64,000 nucleotides of DNA from Caballeronia sp. NK8 (GTDB taxonomy: Bacteria; Pseudomonadota; Gammaproteobacteria; Burkholderiales; Burkholderiaceae), in NCBI RefSeq assembly GCF_018408855.1, contig NZ_AP024322.1, positions 1-64,000 on the forward strand, read 5' to 3'. The position numbers and the translations under genes are program-made. Positions 48,851 through 58,570 of the stretch are shown in pieces. The notes beneath the pieces are model-generated. The model ran no database searches. It was not told the DNA's origin and saw only the letters and a program-made list of their open reading frames with translations. The stretch's first letter is position 1, and each line of letters starts with the position of its first letter.

Positions 48851-49639
48851 ATGTTTCGCGTGATTACCGCCAATCTCAACGGCATCCGTTCGGCCGCCAA
48901 GAAAGGTTTCTTCGACTGGTTCGGCGAGCAGAAATCCGACGTCGTCTGCGTGCAGGAGATCAAGTGCTCGCAAGATGACCTGACGCCGGAATTCCTCGCG
49001 CCGCACGGCTTTCAGGGCTATTTCCAGCACGCGGTGAAGAAGGGCTACAGCGGCGCGGGCCTCTACACGCGTCATGAGCCGGATGACGTGATCATCGGCT
49101 TCGGCTCGGAAGAGTTCGATCCGGAAGGGCGCTACGTGGAAGCGCGCTTCGGGAAACTTTCCGTGGTGTCGGTGTATGTGCCGTCGGGGTCGAGCGGCGA
49201 CGAGCGTCAGCAGGCCAAGTACCGCTTCATGGACGAGTTCATGCCGCATCTCCACACGCTTTCGAAAGAGCGCGAGGTGATCCTGTGTGGCGACGTGAAC
49301 ATCGTGCACAAGGAAATCGACATCAAGAACTGGAAGAGCAACCAGAAGAACTCCGGCTGCCTGCCCGATGAGCGCGAGTGGCTCACGAAGCTCTTCGACG
49401 ACGTCGGCTATGTCGATGTGTTCCGCACGCTGGATCAGCGTCCCGAGCAGTACACGTGGTGGAGCAATCGCGGTCAGGCGTATGCGAAGAACGTCGGGTG
49501 GCGGATCGATTATCAGATCGCGACGAAGGAAGTCGCGGCGACCGCGAAGAAGACGTCGATTTTCAGGGATATCAAGTTCAGCGACCACGCGCCGCTGACT
49601 ATCGATTACGACTGGAAGATCGCGAAGGCGAAGAAGTAA
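48851..49639 (+). CDS. xth: Exodeoxyribonuclease III (AP endonuclease)
   Basis: DNA-repair nuclease of the exonuclease-endonuclease-phosphatase fold. The 262 residues show the metal and catalytic motifs in order: ANLNGIRSA, CVQEIKC, YSGAGLYTR, LCGDVNIVHKEIDI, VGWRIDYQI and SDHAPLTIDY. AAGGAAG precedes the ATG at 48851. Probably in one transcript with ppk2, 29 bases upstream. Confidence 0.95.
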   Translation: MFRVITANLNGIRSAAKKGFFDWFGEQKSDVVCVQEIKCSQDDLTPEFLAPHGFQGYFQHAVKKGYSGAGLYTRHEPDDVIIGFGSEEFDPEGRYVEARFGKLSVVSVYVPSGSSGDERQQAKYRFMDEFMPHLHTLSKEREVILCGDVNIVHKEIDIKNWKSNQKNSGCLPDEREWLTKLFDDVGYVDVFRTLDQRPEQYTWWSNRGQAYAKNVGWRIDYQIATKEVAATAKKTSIFRDIKFSDHAPLTIDYDWKIAKAKK

Positions 49640-49641
49640 GG

Positions 49642-50556
49642 CTAGCGCCCGGACTTCTTGAACCGCCCCATCCCCGCATAGTTGGGCAACTGATCGATAG
49701 TCTTGCCGACCGCCTTCGCATAAAGCGGCATCATGTCCGACATGCGCTTGAGCAGATCCTGCCTGCGATCCGGCCCATACGGATGCAGCCACACGAAGCC
49801 GTCGTCCGCGCGCCGCGTTCCCGAATCGATCTTGTTCCACAACGTGACGGCCGCGCGCGGATCGTAGCCCGCGCGCGAGGCGATCTCGCTGCCGATCACA
49901 TCGGCTTCTGTTTCGTCGGCGGGGGAATAGCGCATCGACAGCAATTGATCGCCGATATCCGGCTGTTGCGACGCATAGTTCGAGAAACCGAAAAGCTGCG
50001 GCATCGTGCCCGCGCTCAACTGCGCCGCCTGCTGTCTGCCGAGCCGCTCGCGCGCATGCTCGCGCAACGCATGCGCGATGTCATGGCCGATCATCATGCC
50101 GATCTCGTTGTCGTTCAGACGCAGCTTGTCGATGAGCCCGCTATACACGACGATCTTCCCGCCCGGCAGGCACACCATGCGCTCCTCGGGTGACTTGATG
50201 ACGTTGATTTCCCACTTCCAGTTCTTCGCGCGATCGTTCCACTTGAGCGCGAACGGAATCTCGTGATTCGCAATTTCGCGCACGCGCTTCACGAGCGGGT
50301 TGTTATCGGGCAGCAGCGTCTTGTTGCGCTCGGCATCGTGGATGACCTGCCTGTATTCGTCGGCGGACTGCGCTTCGAGCGTCGCGGGCGGAATCAGATT
50401 GCGAAACAGCGCCGTGTTGCCGAAGCGGATCTGGTTGTTCGGCGCGGAGTAGGGCGGCGGCGTCTTCTGCTCGTCCTGGGCATGCGCGAACAAAGGCGCG
50501 AGCGACGCCAGTGCCATTGCGCAAACCGAGGCGCGAAGCTTGCACGAAACCGTCAT
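49642..50556 (-). CDS. Exported M48-family protease homologue with HDxxH motif
   Basis: A 304-residue protein with a signal peptide (RASVCAMALASLAPLFAHA) and an M48-type domain. The zinc motif reads GHDIAHALREH near residue 155: the catalytic Glu of HExxH is Asp (codon GAC). The third-ligand segment is ETEADVIGSEIASRAGYDPRAAV, as in M48 peptidases. Periplasmic or lipid-associated. Asp may lower or abolish activity. The start overlaps the ampG stop (ATGA). GGAG lies before the ATG. Confidence 0.88.
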   Translation of the reverse strand: MTVSCKLRASVCAMALASLAPLFAHAQDEQKTPPPYSAPNNQIRFGNTALFRNLIPPATLEAQSADEYRQVIHDAERNKTLLPDNNPLVKRVREIANHEIPFALKWNDRAKNWKWEINVIKSPEERMVCLPGGKIVVYSGLIDKLRLNDNEIGMMIGHDIAHALREHARERLGRQQAAQLSAGTMPQLFGFSNYASQQPDIGDQLLSMRYSPADETEADVIGSEIASRAGYDPRAAVTLWNKIDSGTRRADDGFVWLHPYGPDRRQDLLKRMSDMMPLYAKAVGKTIDQLPNYAGMGRFKKSGR

Positions 50557-51839
50557 CGTTGAGTTCTCCAGGGCGCGATTTTCGGCAACAGTAACATGCC
50601 CGGAATGGACAGCGCGACGCAGATCAGGAAGTACGAAAACCATCCCGTTTCATTCACGATGTAACCGCTGCCCGCCGCGGCGAACGTGCGCGGCACCGCC
50701 GCGAGGCTCGTGAAGAGCGCGAATTGCGTCGCGGTGTAGCGCGGGTCCGTCGTGCTCGCGATATACGCGGTGAAGGTGGCGAGCGTGAGGCCCGTCGCGA
50801 AGGTTTCGAAGCCGTACAGCACGCCGAGCGCCAACGGCGACGGTCCGATCTTCGCCAGCCACGCGAAGCCCACCGTCGCGACGATCTGCAGAATGCCGAA
50901 GATCCACAGTCCGCGCGCGATGCCGATCTTCACCAGCGCGATGCCGCCGAGCAAACCGCCCGCGATGCTCGCCCAGAACGCGACCGCCTTCGCGATCACG
51001 CCGATCTGCGCAAGCGAGAAGCCGACGTCGATGAAGAACTTCGTCGCGAGCGCGGTCGCCATCGTGTCGCCGAGCTTGTACAGGAAGATGAAACTGAGCA
51101 CGAGCAGCGCCGCGCGCCAGCCATCGCGCGTGATGAATTCATGAAACGGCTCGACGATCGCCTCGCGCAGACTTTTCGGCGGCGCGCCGTGAATCGCCGG
51201 CTCCTTGACGACGAGCGTCATGATGAGACCCGGCAGCATGAATGCGGCGGTAATCAGAAACACGGTCTTCCACGGCAGGAAGGTCGCGAGAATCAGCGAC
51301 AGCGAACCGGGCACGAGACCCGCGACCTTGTACGCATTGACGTGCACCGCGTTGCCGAGCCCCTGTTCGGTATCGGCGAGCAGTTCGCGGCGATAGGCAT
51401 CGATGACGATATCCTGACTCGCGCTGAAGAACGCGACGAGCGCGGCCACCGCCGCGACGGCCCACAGATTCCGCTCCGGCGAGAAGAACCCGAACGAGCC
51501 GATCGCCACCATCACGAGCACTTGCGTGAGGAACATCCAGCCGCGCCGTCGGCCGGGAGTCCAGCCCGGAAAGCGCGGAATGTAGCGGTCCATCAGCGGC
51601 GACCAGACGAACTTCCACGTATAGGGAAGTCCGATCAGCGCGAACAGGCCGATTTCCTTCACGTTGATGTGCGCGGTCGTGAGCCACGCCTGCAGCAGGC
51701 TGTACAGCGTGAAGAGCGGCAATCCGGACGTGAAGCCGAGAAAGACGCAAATGAGGATGCGCTTGTTGAGAAACGCGCGCCATCCGGGATGATCTTCGTG
51801 AGCAGTTAAAGCTGGCGCCTCGTGTGGCGTATCAGGCAT
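50553..51839 (-). CDS. ampG: Muropeptide permease AmpG
   Basis: Major-facilitator permease importing anhydro-muropeptides for cell-wall recycling. The 428 residues have about 12 membrane segments. Characteristic segments are FLGFTSGLPLFTLYSLLQAWL, LIGLPYTWKFVWSPLMDRY, and FSASQDIVIDAYRRELL. The downstream M48 homologue is coupled to it, suggesting cell-envelope function for both. Confidence 0.92.
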   Translation of the reverse strand: MPDTPHEAPALTAHEDHPGWRAFLNKRILICVFLGFTSGLPLFTLYSLLQAWLTTAHINVKEIGLFALIGLPYTWKFVWSPLMDRYIPRFPGWTPGRRRGWMFLTQVLVMVAIGSFGFFSPERNLWAVAAVAALVAFFSASQDIVIDAYRRELLADTEQGLGNAVHVNAYKVAGLVPGSLSLILATFLPWKTVFLITAAFMLPGLIMTLVVKEPAIHGAPPKSLREAIVEPFHEFITRDGWRAALLVLSFIFLYKLGDTMATALATKFFIDVGFSLAQIGVIAKAVAFWASIAGGLLGGIALVKIGIARGLWIFGILQIVATVGFAWLAKIGPSPLALGVLYGFETFATGLTLATFTAYIASTTDPRYTATQFALFTSLAAVPRTFAAAGSGYIVNETGWFSYFLICVALSIPGMLLLPKIAPWRTQR

Positions 51840-51884
51840 GTCGTATAGCGGGCAGTTGTCGATGCGCGAGCGCGCCGGTCATCG

Positions 51885-52493
51885 TTACCGGCGCTTCACG
51901 CGATAGACCGCAAGACTACCACGCCAGTTCGCGCCCCAACGGACCGTCTGCCCGTCGTGCAGCGCGACGCGGTCCAGAATCTCGATGCCGACTTCCGGCG
52001 CGAGCGCCTCGAAATCCTTGATCGTGAGTACGCGCACGTTCGGCGTGTTGTGCCACTGATACGGCAGCGACTTCGACACCGGCATGCGCCCCTGAATCAC
52101 CGAAAGCCGATGCTGCCAGTAGCCGAAATTCGGAAACGACACGATGCACTGACGCCCGACGCGCACCGTTTCGCGCAGGATCGCGGCGGTTTGATGAATC
52201 GTCTGCAGCGTCTGCGAGAGGATCGCGAAATCGAAACTGTCGTCTTCGAAGAGACGCAAACCGTCTTCGAGATTCTGCTGGATCACGTTCACGCCTTTTT
52301 GCGCGCACGCGAGCACGCCGGCATCGTTGATCTCGATGCCGTAGCCCTTCACTTCGAGCTCTTCCCCGAGCAGCGACAGCAGCGAGCCGTCGCCGCAGCC
52401 GAGATCGAGCACGGTCGAGCGCGGTTCGACCCAGCGGGCGATCGCGCGAAAGTCCGAGCGTAGCGCGAGCGAATCGAGTGTGTGCTGGTTCAT
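51885..52493 (-). CDS. metW: Methionine biosynthesis protein MetW
   Basis: A 202-residue SAM-dependent methyltransferase-fold protein that acts with MetX in methionine synthesis. [18 protein letters not shown] is motif [13 protein letters not shown] and [12 protein letters not shown] follow. It overlaps metX by 4 bases (ATGA), the usual metXW arrangement of proteobacteria, and shares its riboswitch-controlled transcript. Confidence 0.95.
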   Translation of the reverse strand: MNQHTLDSLALRSDFRAIARWVEPRSTVLDLGCGDGSLLSLLGEELEVKGYGIEINDAGVLACAQKGVNVIQQNLEDGLRLFEDDSFDFAILSQTLQTIHQTAAILRETVRVGRQCIVSFPNFGYWQHRLSVIQGRMPVSKSLPYQWHNTPNVRVLTIKDFEALAPEVGIEILDRVALHDGQTVRWGANWRGSLAVYRVKRR

Positions 52494-53635
52494 GCGCCGA
52501 TCTCCGTGGCAATGCGTTCGTAATAGGCGCGCATGAGATTGTGATAGCGCGCGTCGTCGAGCAGGAAGGCGTCGTGGCCGTGCGGCGCGTCGATTTCCGC
52601 GTAGCTCACCGTGCGCTTGTTGTCGAGCAGCGCCTTGACGATTTCGCGCGAACGCGCGGGCGCAAAACGCCAGTCGGTCGCGAAGCTCGTGATGAGATAT
52701 TTCGCCTGCGTGTTGGCGAGCGCTTTCGTGAGATCGCCGTCGAAGGCTTTCGCGGGATCGAAATAATCGAGCGCGCGCGTGATGAGCAGGTACGTGTTCG
52801 CATCGAAGTATTCGGCGAACTTGTCGGCTTGGTAGCGCAGATACGACTCCACTTCGAATTCGACATCGAAGTTGAAGTTGTACGCGTCGAGCGCGCCTTC
52901 GGCACGGCGCAGCGCGCGGCCGAATTTCACGGCCATGTCGTCATCCGACAGATACGTGATGTGGCCGATCATGCGCGCGACCCGCAAGCCGCGACGCGGC
53001 TTCACGCCGTGCGCGTAGTAATCGCCGCCGTGAAAATCGGGATCGGAGAGAATCGCCGAGCGCGCCGTTTCGTTGAACGCGATGTTCTGCGCGGAGAGCT
53101 TCGGCGTCGACGCCACCACGATGCAATGCGCGAGCCGCTCCGGATACATCATGCTCCACGCGAGCGCCTGCATGCCGCCGAGACTGCCGCCCATCACGGC
53201 CGCGAAGCGCTCGATGCCGAAGCGGTCCGCGAGACGCGCCTGCGCGTTCACCCAGTCCTCGACCGTGACGACCGGAAAGCTCGCGCCGTACGGCTTGCCC
53301 GTGGCGCCGTCGATGCTCATCGGCCCGGTCGAGCCGAAGCACGAGCCGAGATTGTTCACGCCGATCACGAAGAAGCGGTTGGTGTCGAGCGGCTTGCCCG
53401 GCCCGACCATGTTGTCCCACCAGCCGACGTCCTTCGGGTTATCAGCATGAACACCCGCGACGTGATGTGACGCGTTCAGCGCGTGACACACGAGCACGGC
53501 GTTCGAGCGCGCGGCGTTGAGCTCGCCATAGGTTTCGACGACGAGTTCGTAGTCGCCGAGCATCGAGCCGTTCTGCATGGCGAGCGGCTCGGTGAAGCGC
53601 AGTGTTTGGGGAGTGACGATGCCGATCGATTCCAT
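52490..53635 (-). CDS. metX: Homoserine O-acyltransferase MetX
   Basis: First committed enzyme of methionine synthesis, acylating homoserine. Alpha/beta-hydrolase fold of 381 residues, with nucleophile Ser in [14 protein letters not shown] near residue 148 and the catalytic His in [12 protein letters not shown] near the C-terminus. The acyl donor (acetyl-CoA or succinyl-CoA) is not resolved from what I see. GGCGG precedes the ATG by 5 bases. The leader bears a SAM-II-type riboswitch. Confidence 0.95.
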   Translation of the reverse strand: MESIGIVTPQTLRFTEPLAMQNGSMLGDYELVVETYGELNAARSNAVLVCHALNASHHVAGVHADNPKDVGWWDNMVGPGKPLDTNRFFVIGVNNLGSCFGSTGPMSIDGATGKPYGASFPVVTVEDWVNAQARLADRFGIERFAAVMGGSLGGMQALAWSMMYPERLAHCIVVASTPKLSAQNIAFNETARSAILSDPDFHGGDYYAHGVKPRRGLRVARMIGHITYLSDDDMAVKFGRALRRAEGALDAYNFNFDVEFEVESYLRYQADKFAEYFDANTYLLITRALDYFDPAKAFDGDLTKALANTQAKYLITSFATDWRFAPARSREIVKALLDNKRTVSYAEIDAPHGHDAFLLDDARYHNLMRAYYERIATEIGA

Positions 53636-53638
53636 TCA

Positions 53639-53663
53639 TTCCGCCTTTGACCAAGCGGCTAAA
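53639..53663 (-). promoter_or_regulatory. Riboswitch expression platform over metX ribosome-binding site
   Basis: On the transcript, UUUAGCCGC (53663-53655) is an exact 9-nt complement of GCGGCUAAA in the aptamer (53721-53713). The same strand's CCGC can instead pair with GCGG in AAAGGCGGAA (53648-53639), the metX ribosome-binding site. With SAM bound the aptamer strand is occupied and the site can be masked; without SAM it is freed. Pairing is seen; the mechanism is inferred. Confidence 0.55.
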
Positions 53664-53708
53664 CGGTGTCGGCGATGCGCGTGAATACAGCGATGGCGCG
53701 GCTGACGA

Positions 53709-53791
53709 CCTCTTTAGCCGCATTTATAGTGAACCTCGGCAATGCAGCCCTGAGGTTCGCGCGCCCGCAATCGAGTCAGCAAATCGGCGCG
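53709..53791 (-). ncRNA. SAM-II-type riboswitch of metX
   Basis: Transcript read from 53790: P1 GCGCC, then GAUUU, AUUGC and the P1 partner GGCGC; later UAUAAAU and GCUAAAGAGG. These are the conserved SAM-II core blocks (GAUUU, AUUGC, AUAAAU, GCUAAARAGG). Between the P1 3' strand and AUAAAU a hairpin is inserted (GAACCUC / GAGGUUC, about 53729-53760), absent from the compact SAM-II prototype. Upstream of metX, the expected target. The remaining sequence to 53929 holds a TATACT box on the minus strand (about 53837-53842) and the divergent toxin-antitoxin promoter. Confidence 0.82.
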
Positions 53792-53929
53792 TCTGTGATG
53801 TTCGAGAATATCTCGTTAGCGGTGAAGTATAGCGGAAATCGTCATAACGCCGCCATGTCGGACCGCCTTGGATATGGCCCGCTTTTGCGTCTATATTGTC
53901 TAATCGTCTCGTCTTGCCAAGGAACGGAA

Positions 53930-54211
53930 ATGAAACCGAGCCGGGTCAGACCGCTGAGTCACCTGAAGAGCCGCGCGGCCGAGATGATCCGCAACGTGGT
54001 CGAAAGCCGCGAGCCGATGCTCATCACGCAGAACGGAGAAGGCAGGGTGGTCGTGCAGGACGTGCAGTCATACGAGGACGTGCATCAGACCCTCGCGTTA
54101 CTGAAGATTCTGGCGATGGGACAGAAGACCATCGAAGCCGGCCAGTGCACGAGCGCAGCCGATGTATTCGCCGAAATCGAGCGTATGGACCGCGCGGAAG
54201 GCATCAAGTGA
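53930..54211 (+). CDS. Phd/YefM-type antitoxin
   Basis: A 93-residue protein with the Phd/YefM N-terminal fold (VRPLSHLKSRAAEMIRNV, EPMLITQNGEGRVVVQDVQSYE) and a C-terminal tail that would bind toxin (SAADVFAEIERMDRAEG). AAGGAA lies before the ATG. It overlaps the toxin by 4 bases (GTGA). Such antitoxins usually repress their own promoter, which would lie at 53880-53925. Confidence 0.88.
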   Translation: MKPSRVRPLSHLKSRAAEMIRNVVESREPMLITQNGEGRVVVQDVQSYEDVHQTLALLKILAMGQKTIEAGQCTSAADVFAEIERMDRAEGIK

Positions 54212-54528
54212 AGACCGTCTTTCTCGATCCGGTGCGCGAGGATTTGCAGGATTTCCGGCGCTACGTCATCAACAAGTTCGGCGGCACCGCGTGGGCCGCG
54301 ACGCGCAACAGGATCGCGGACACCATCGCCGAAATCGAAGCCGCGCCGCGCAACGGCGTGACGCCGCCCGAACTCGCCGACTTCCGCATGTCGGGCTATT
54401 ACGAAGTCCCGAGCGGCACGATCCGCATCATCTACAAGATCGAGGGCGACACGATCTACGTGCATCTGGTCGTCGATGCGCGCTCTGACCTCGAAGACAT
54501 CCTCGCGCGTCGCTTATTCCGAATGTAG
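54208..54528 (+). CDS. RelE/ParE-family toxin
   Basis: A 106-residue RelE/ParE-fold protein: VFLDPVREDLQDF at the start, GYYEVPSGTIRIIYKIEGDTIYV in the middle, and RSDLEDILARRLF at the end. RelE members cleave mRNA on ribosomes and ParE members poison gyrase; motifs here do not decide. The GTG start overlaps the antitoxin stop. The last 15 bases overlap the convergent HAD gene. Confidence 0.87.
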   Translation: MKTVFLDPVREDLQDFRRYVINKFGGTAWAATRNRIADTIAEIEAAPRNGVTPPELADFRMSGYYEVPSGTIRIIYKIEGDTIYVHLVVDARSDLEDILARRLFRM

Positions 54529-55266
54529 GCGCCGCCCATGCGATGACGTCAGCGCGCGCAGCGAGCGCACGGTGCGATCGACGTAATGCGGCCGGCCCAC
54601 GCCCGGCAGACGCACCGACAAGCCGCCGCCCGACGTTTTCGCGACCGGCAGATGCCCCACGATCCACACCGTGCGAATCCCCAGCCGCCGATAGCTCTTC
54701 AGATGCCCGCGCGTGTCCTCGACGAGAATCGCGTCCTCGAGACGCACATGCGCGCGGCGCATCGTACGGCGCAGCATCGGCGCATCGGGCTTGGCGCGCC
54801 AGTGGCTGCCCTCGCGCATGTCCTCGATGGCGATCACGCGCTCGAACAGCTTCGCGATGCCGAGTTCCGCGAGCACGGTGCGCGCGTAGAGCGTCGGCGC
54901 ATTGGTGAGCACGATCTTGCGGCCGGGCAGCGCGCGCAGGATCCGCGTGAGGCCGCGCTCGGCGCGCAGCATCGACGGCAGATCGGGAAAGGTGTGAACC
55001 TCGCGCAGGAAGTCCGCCGGATCGATGCCGTGATGCCTGACGAGTCCGAGCAGCGTCGCGCCGTAGCGCACCGTATAGCCGACGCGCAGCCGGTTCGCCT
55101 CGTCGACATCGACATTCAGGCGATCCATGATGTATTGCGTCATCCCGCGATTGATCGCCGGAAAAATCGCGTGTGACGCGTGATGCAGCGTGTTGTCGAG
55201 ATCGAAGAGCCAGACGGGGCCGCGCGCCTTGACGCGGCGGCGGCGGGACGGGCGATGCGCGGTCAT
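54514..55266 (-). CDS. HAD-family pyrimidine 5'-nucleotidase-like phosphatase
   Basis: A 250-residue haloacid dehalogenase-type phosphatase. Motif I WLFDLDNTLHHA (Asp nucleophile and Asp acid), motif II VLTNAP, motif III Lys in RAKPDAPML and motif IV LVEDTRGHL are all present. Relatives annotated as pyrimidine 5'-nucleotidase (yeast Sdt1-like) share DLDNTLYHA. A basic Arg-rich N-terminus (PSRRRRVKARG) precedes motif I. It lies 50 bases after argB on the same strand, but a terminator stands between. Confidence 0.9.
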   Translation of the reverse strand: MTAHRPSRRRRVKARGPVWLFDLDNTLHHASHAIFPAINRGMTQYIMDRLNVDVDEANRLRVGYTVRYGATLLGLVRHHGIDPADFLREVHTFPDLPSMLRAERGLTRILRALPGRKIVLTNAPTLYARTVLAELGIAKLFERVIAIEDMREGSHWRAKPDAPMLRRTMRRAHVRLEDAILVEDTRGHLKSYRRLGIRTVWIVGHLPVAKTSGGGLSVRLPGVGRPHYVDRTVRSLRALTSSHGRRLHSE

Positions 55267-55270
55267 ATAT

Positions 55271-55296
55271 GAAAACGCCCGCGCATTGACGGGCGT
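55271..55296 (-). terminator. Terminator after argB
   Basis: The perfect 7-bp stem ACGCCCG / CGGGCGT with an 8-nt loop is followed by TTTT on the minus strand. It extends to a few bases before the HAD gene start. Confidence 0.7.
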
Positions 55297-55315
55297 CGAA
55301 GGATCGGGAGAAAGC

Positions 55316-56239
<924 letters not shown>

Positions 56240-56327
56240 TTAAACACGCCGAATTGTACAGGACTGACGCATTGCAGCAGGACGAATTGCCGCGCCGGCG
56301 CCAACGTTTTCCGGCAGGTGCGCCGGC

Positions 56328-56582
56328 ATGCGATCATCGTTCAGGCAGATCGATGACAGGATGATGAACGACTTCCCCGAAACGAACGAGCGTGAAGCGC
56401 CGGGCTCGCTGATCTGCGCGCGCTGCGGCACGCCGTTTCGCTGCGGCGCGCGAGCGGGCGATCCCACCTGCTGGTGCGCGACGCTGCCCGCACTGCCGGC
56501 CGAGCGCTTGCGGCCCGGCGTGAGCTGTCTGTGCCCGGCGTGTCTCGCGGCCGAAATCGAGCGCGCCGAGCACGCGAAATAG
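56328..56582 (+). CDS. Cysteine-rich CWC family protein
   Basis: A small protein of 84 residues with the pattern CARCGTPFRCGARAGD, then CWC and CLCPAC, the hallmarks of the Cys-rich CWC family; function unknown, presumably zinc binding. I use ATG 56328 because AGGTG lies 7 bases upstream; ATG 56361 or 56364 would remove 11-12 non-conserved residues. It precedes the RegB-like kinase by about 100 bp. Confidence 0.75.
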   Translation: MRSSFRQIDDRMMNDFPETNEREAPGSLICARCGTPFRCGARAGDPTCWCATLPALPAERLRPGVSCLCPACLAAEIERAEHAK

Positions 56583-56685
56583 CGCGCGGCAAGGTGCGAC
56601 AAATCGCGCCAGATGCCGCAGCTGGCCTGATGCAAGCGGGATAATGTCGCATGAAGCGTGATAACGCAGTCAGGCACTCAACCAG

Positions 56686-57984
56686 ATGCATCGCATAACC
56701 AATACCGGACGGGTCAATCTCGGTCATCTCTTCTGGCTTCGCTCGCTTGCGATCATCGGCCAGCTGACGACCATCGCTGTCGTGCAGATCTTCTTCGGCG
56801 CGAAGCTCCCGCTGCCCGCGATGCTGCTCGTCATCGCGCTGGAGATGATCTTCAACGGCCTCACGTGGCTGCGCGTCGCGCGGGCGCGGCCGGAGACCAA
56901 TCTCGAACTGTTCGGCCAGATGTGGGTCGACCTCGGCGCGCTCTCGGCGCTGCTGTTCCTCTCCGGCGGCGCGACCAATCCGTTCGTCACGCTCTATCTG
57001 CCGTCGCTCGCGATCGCCGCCGCCGTGCTGCCGTGGACGATGATGACCTGCCTCGCGCTCTTCGCCGTCGCCTGTTACGCGCTGCTCAGCTACAACTACG
57101 TGCCGCTCAATATCGAGAATCCGGCCAATCTCTTCGATTATTTCCGCACCGGCCTGTGGGTCAACTTCATGGTGAGCGTCGGGCTGATCGGCTGGTTCGT
57201 CGCGCGCATGTCGCGGGCGCTGCGGGTGCGCGACGCCGCGCTCGCCGATGCCCAGCAACGCCATCTGCGCGATGAGCGCGCGGTCGCGCTCGGCGTGCAG
57301 GCAGCGACCGTCGCGCACGAAATGGGCACGCCGCTTTCGACCATCGCGATGCTGTCCGAGGAATTGCGCGACTCCGCCGCTCACGACAAAAACCTCGCGC
57401 CCTACGCGGCCGATTTCGAACTGCTCGAACAGCAGATGGCGCTCTGCACCTCCGCGCTCGCACGCCTGCGCAGCCGCGCGACGGGTCCGTCGAGCCGTCA
57501 GGCGCTCGACGAATGGCTGCCGAGTTTCATCGAGCAATGGCGTCTGCGGCATCCGCAGGTGAAATTCGCGCAGATCGACCGGACGCCCGCGAACGCGTCG
57601 ATCGACGATGCGGTGGCCGTCGGCCAGATCCTGACCATCCTGCTCGACAACGCCGCGCGCGCGAGCAGCGAATCGGTGACGCTGCAGGCGTCGGCCGAAA
57701 CCATCGATCAACTGGATTACGTGCGCTTCGACGTGTGTGATCGCGGCCCGGGCATTCCGCCCGCGCTGCGCGCCACGCTCGGCGCGGGGCCGGTCGACAG
57801 CACGCAGGGCGGCCACGGCGTCGGGCTTTATCTGGCGTTCGCGGCGGCGGCGCGGCTCGCAGGCTCGATCGAACTGATCGACGGCAAGCCGCGCGGCACC
57901 TGCGCGGTATTGCGCCTGCCGAATCGCGGCGCGGTCACGGCGCCGGCGCACACGGCAAGAACTGAACGAAGCGGCGCGGCCTGA
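56686..57984 (+). CDS. RegB/PrrB-like redox sensor histidine kinase
   Basis: A 432-residue membrane kinase with about six membrane segments in the first 175 residues. The segment LSGGATNPFVTLYLPSLA matches the quinone-interaction motif (GGxxNPF) of RegB. The H-box is TVAHEMGTPLSTIAML near residue 211, a RegB-type variant. A Cys (MALCTSAL) lies in the following helical region, where RegB has a redox-active Cys. The ATPase domain has DRGPGIPP and GVGLYL. Partner regulator follows 43 bp later. Predicted to sense respiratory redox state. Confidence 0.88.
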   Translation: MHRITNTGRVNLGHLFWLRSLAIIGQLTTIAVVQIFFGAKLPLPAMLLVIALEMIFNGLTWLRVARARPETNLELFGQMWVDLGALSALLFLSGGATNPFVTLYLPSLAIAAAVLPWTMMTCLALFAVACYALLSYNYVPLNIENPANLFDYFRTGLWVNFMVSVGLIGWFVARMSRALRVRDAALADAQQRHLRDERAVALGVQAATVAHEMGTPLSTIAMLSEELRDSAAHDKNLAPYAADFELLEQQMALCTSALARLRSRATGPSSRQALDEWLPSFIEQWRLRHPQVKFAQIDRTPANASIDDAVAVGQILTILLDNAARASSESVTLQASAETIDQLDYVRFDVCDRGPGIPPALRATLGAGPVDSTQGGHGVGLYLAFAAAARLAGSIELIDGKPRGTCAVLRLPNRGAVTAPAHTARTERSGAA

Positions 57985-58027
57985 ACTCGAACACAGGCTC
58001 GCCCGAGCGGCATTACGGAGAAAAACC

Positions 58028-58570
58028 ATGAGCGATACCAACTTTCTGATCATCGACGACGACGAAGTGTTCGCCGGCATTCTTGCTCGCGGCCTGACGC
58101 GGCGCGGCTTCACCCCGCATCAGGCGCACGACGCCGACGAAGCGCTGAAGCTCGCGAACCAGCACAAGTTCGGCCAGATCACAGTCGATCTTCACCTGGG
58201 CAACGATTCCGGCCTGCGGCTCGTCGCACCGCTGCGCGACCTTCAGCCCGATGCGCGCATTCTCGTTCTGACCGGCTACGCGAGCATCGCGACAGCGGTG
58301 CAAGCGGTGAAGGACGGCGCGGACAACTATCTGGCGAAGCCGGCGAACGTCGAGACGATTCTCTCCGCGCTGCACGAGCAGGCGAGCGAGCAGACCGCCG
58401 AGGAAGCGATCGAGAACCCGACGCTGCTCTCGGTTGCGCGGCTCGAATGGGAGCATATCCAGCGCGCGCTCGCCGAGAACAACGGCAATATTTCGGCGAC
58501 GGCGCGCGCGCTCAACATGCATCGGCGCACGCTGCAGCGCAAGCTGGCGAAAAAGCCGGTTCGGCAGTAA
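58028..58570 (+). CDS. RegA/PrrA/ActR-like response regulator
   Basis: A 180-residue two-domain regulator. The receiver has DDDE near residue 10, phospho-acceptor Asp54 in ITVDLHLGNDSGL and Lys in YLAKPAN. A Fis-type helix-turn-helix closes it (GNISATARALNMHRRTLQRKL), the most conserved feature of RegA/ActR. Downstream targets in this family are redox, respiration and nitrogen genes; none is adjacent. Confidence 0.92.
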   Translation: MSDTNFLIIDDDEVFAGILARGLTRRGFTPHQAHDADEALKLANQHKFGQITVDLHLGNDSGLRLVAPLRDLQPDARILVLTGYASIATAVQAVKDGADNYLAKPANVETILSALHEQASEQTAEEAIENPTLLSVARLEWEHIQRALAENNGNISATARALNMHRRTLQRKLAKKPVRQ

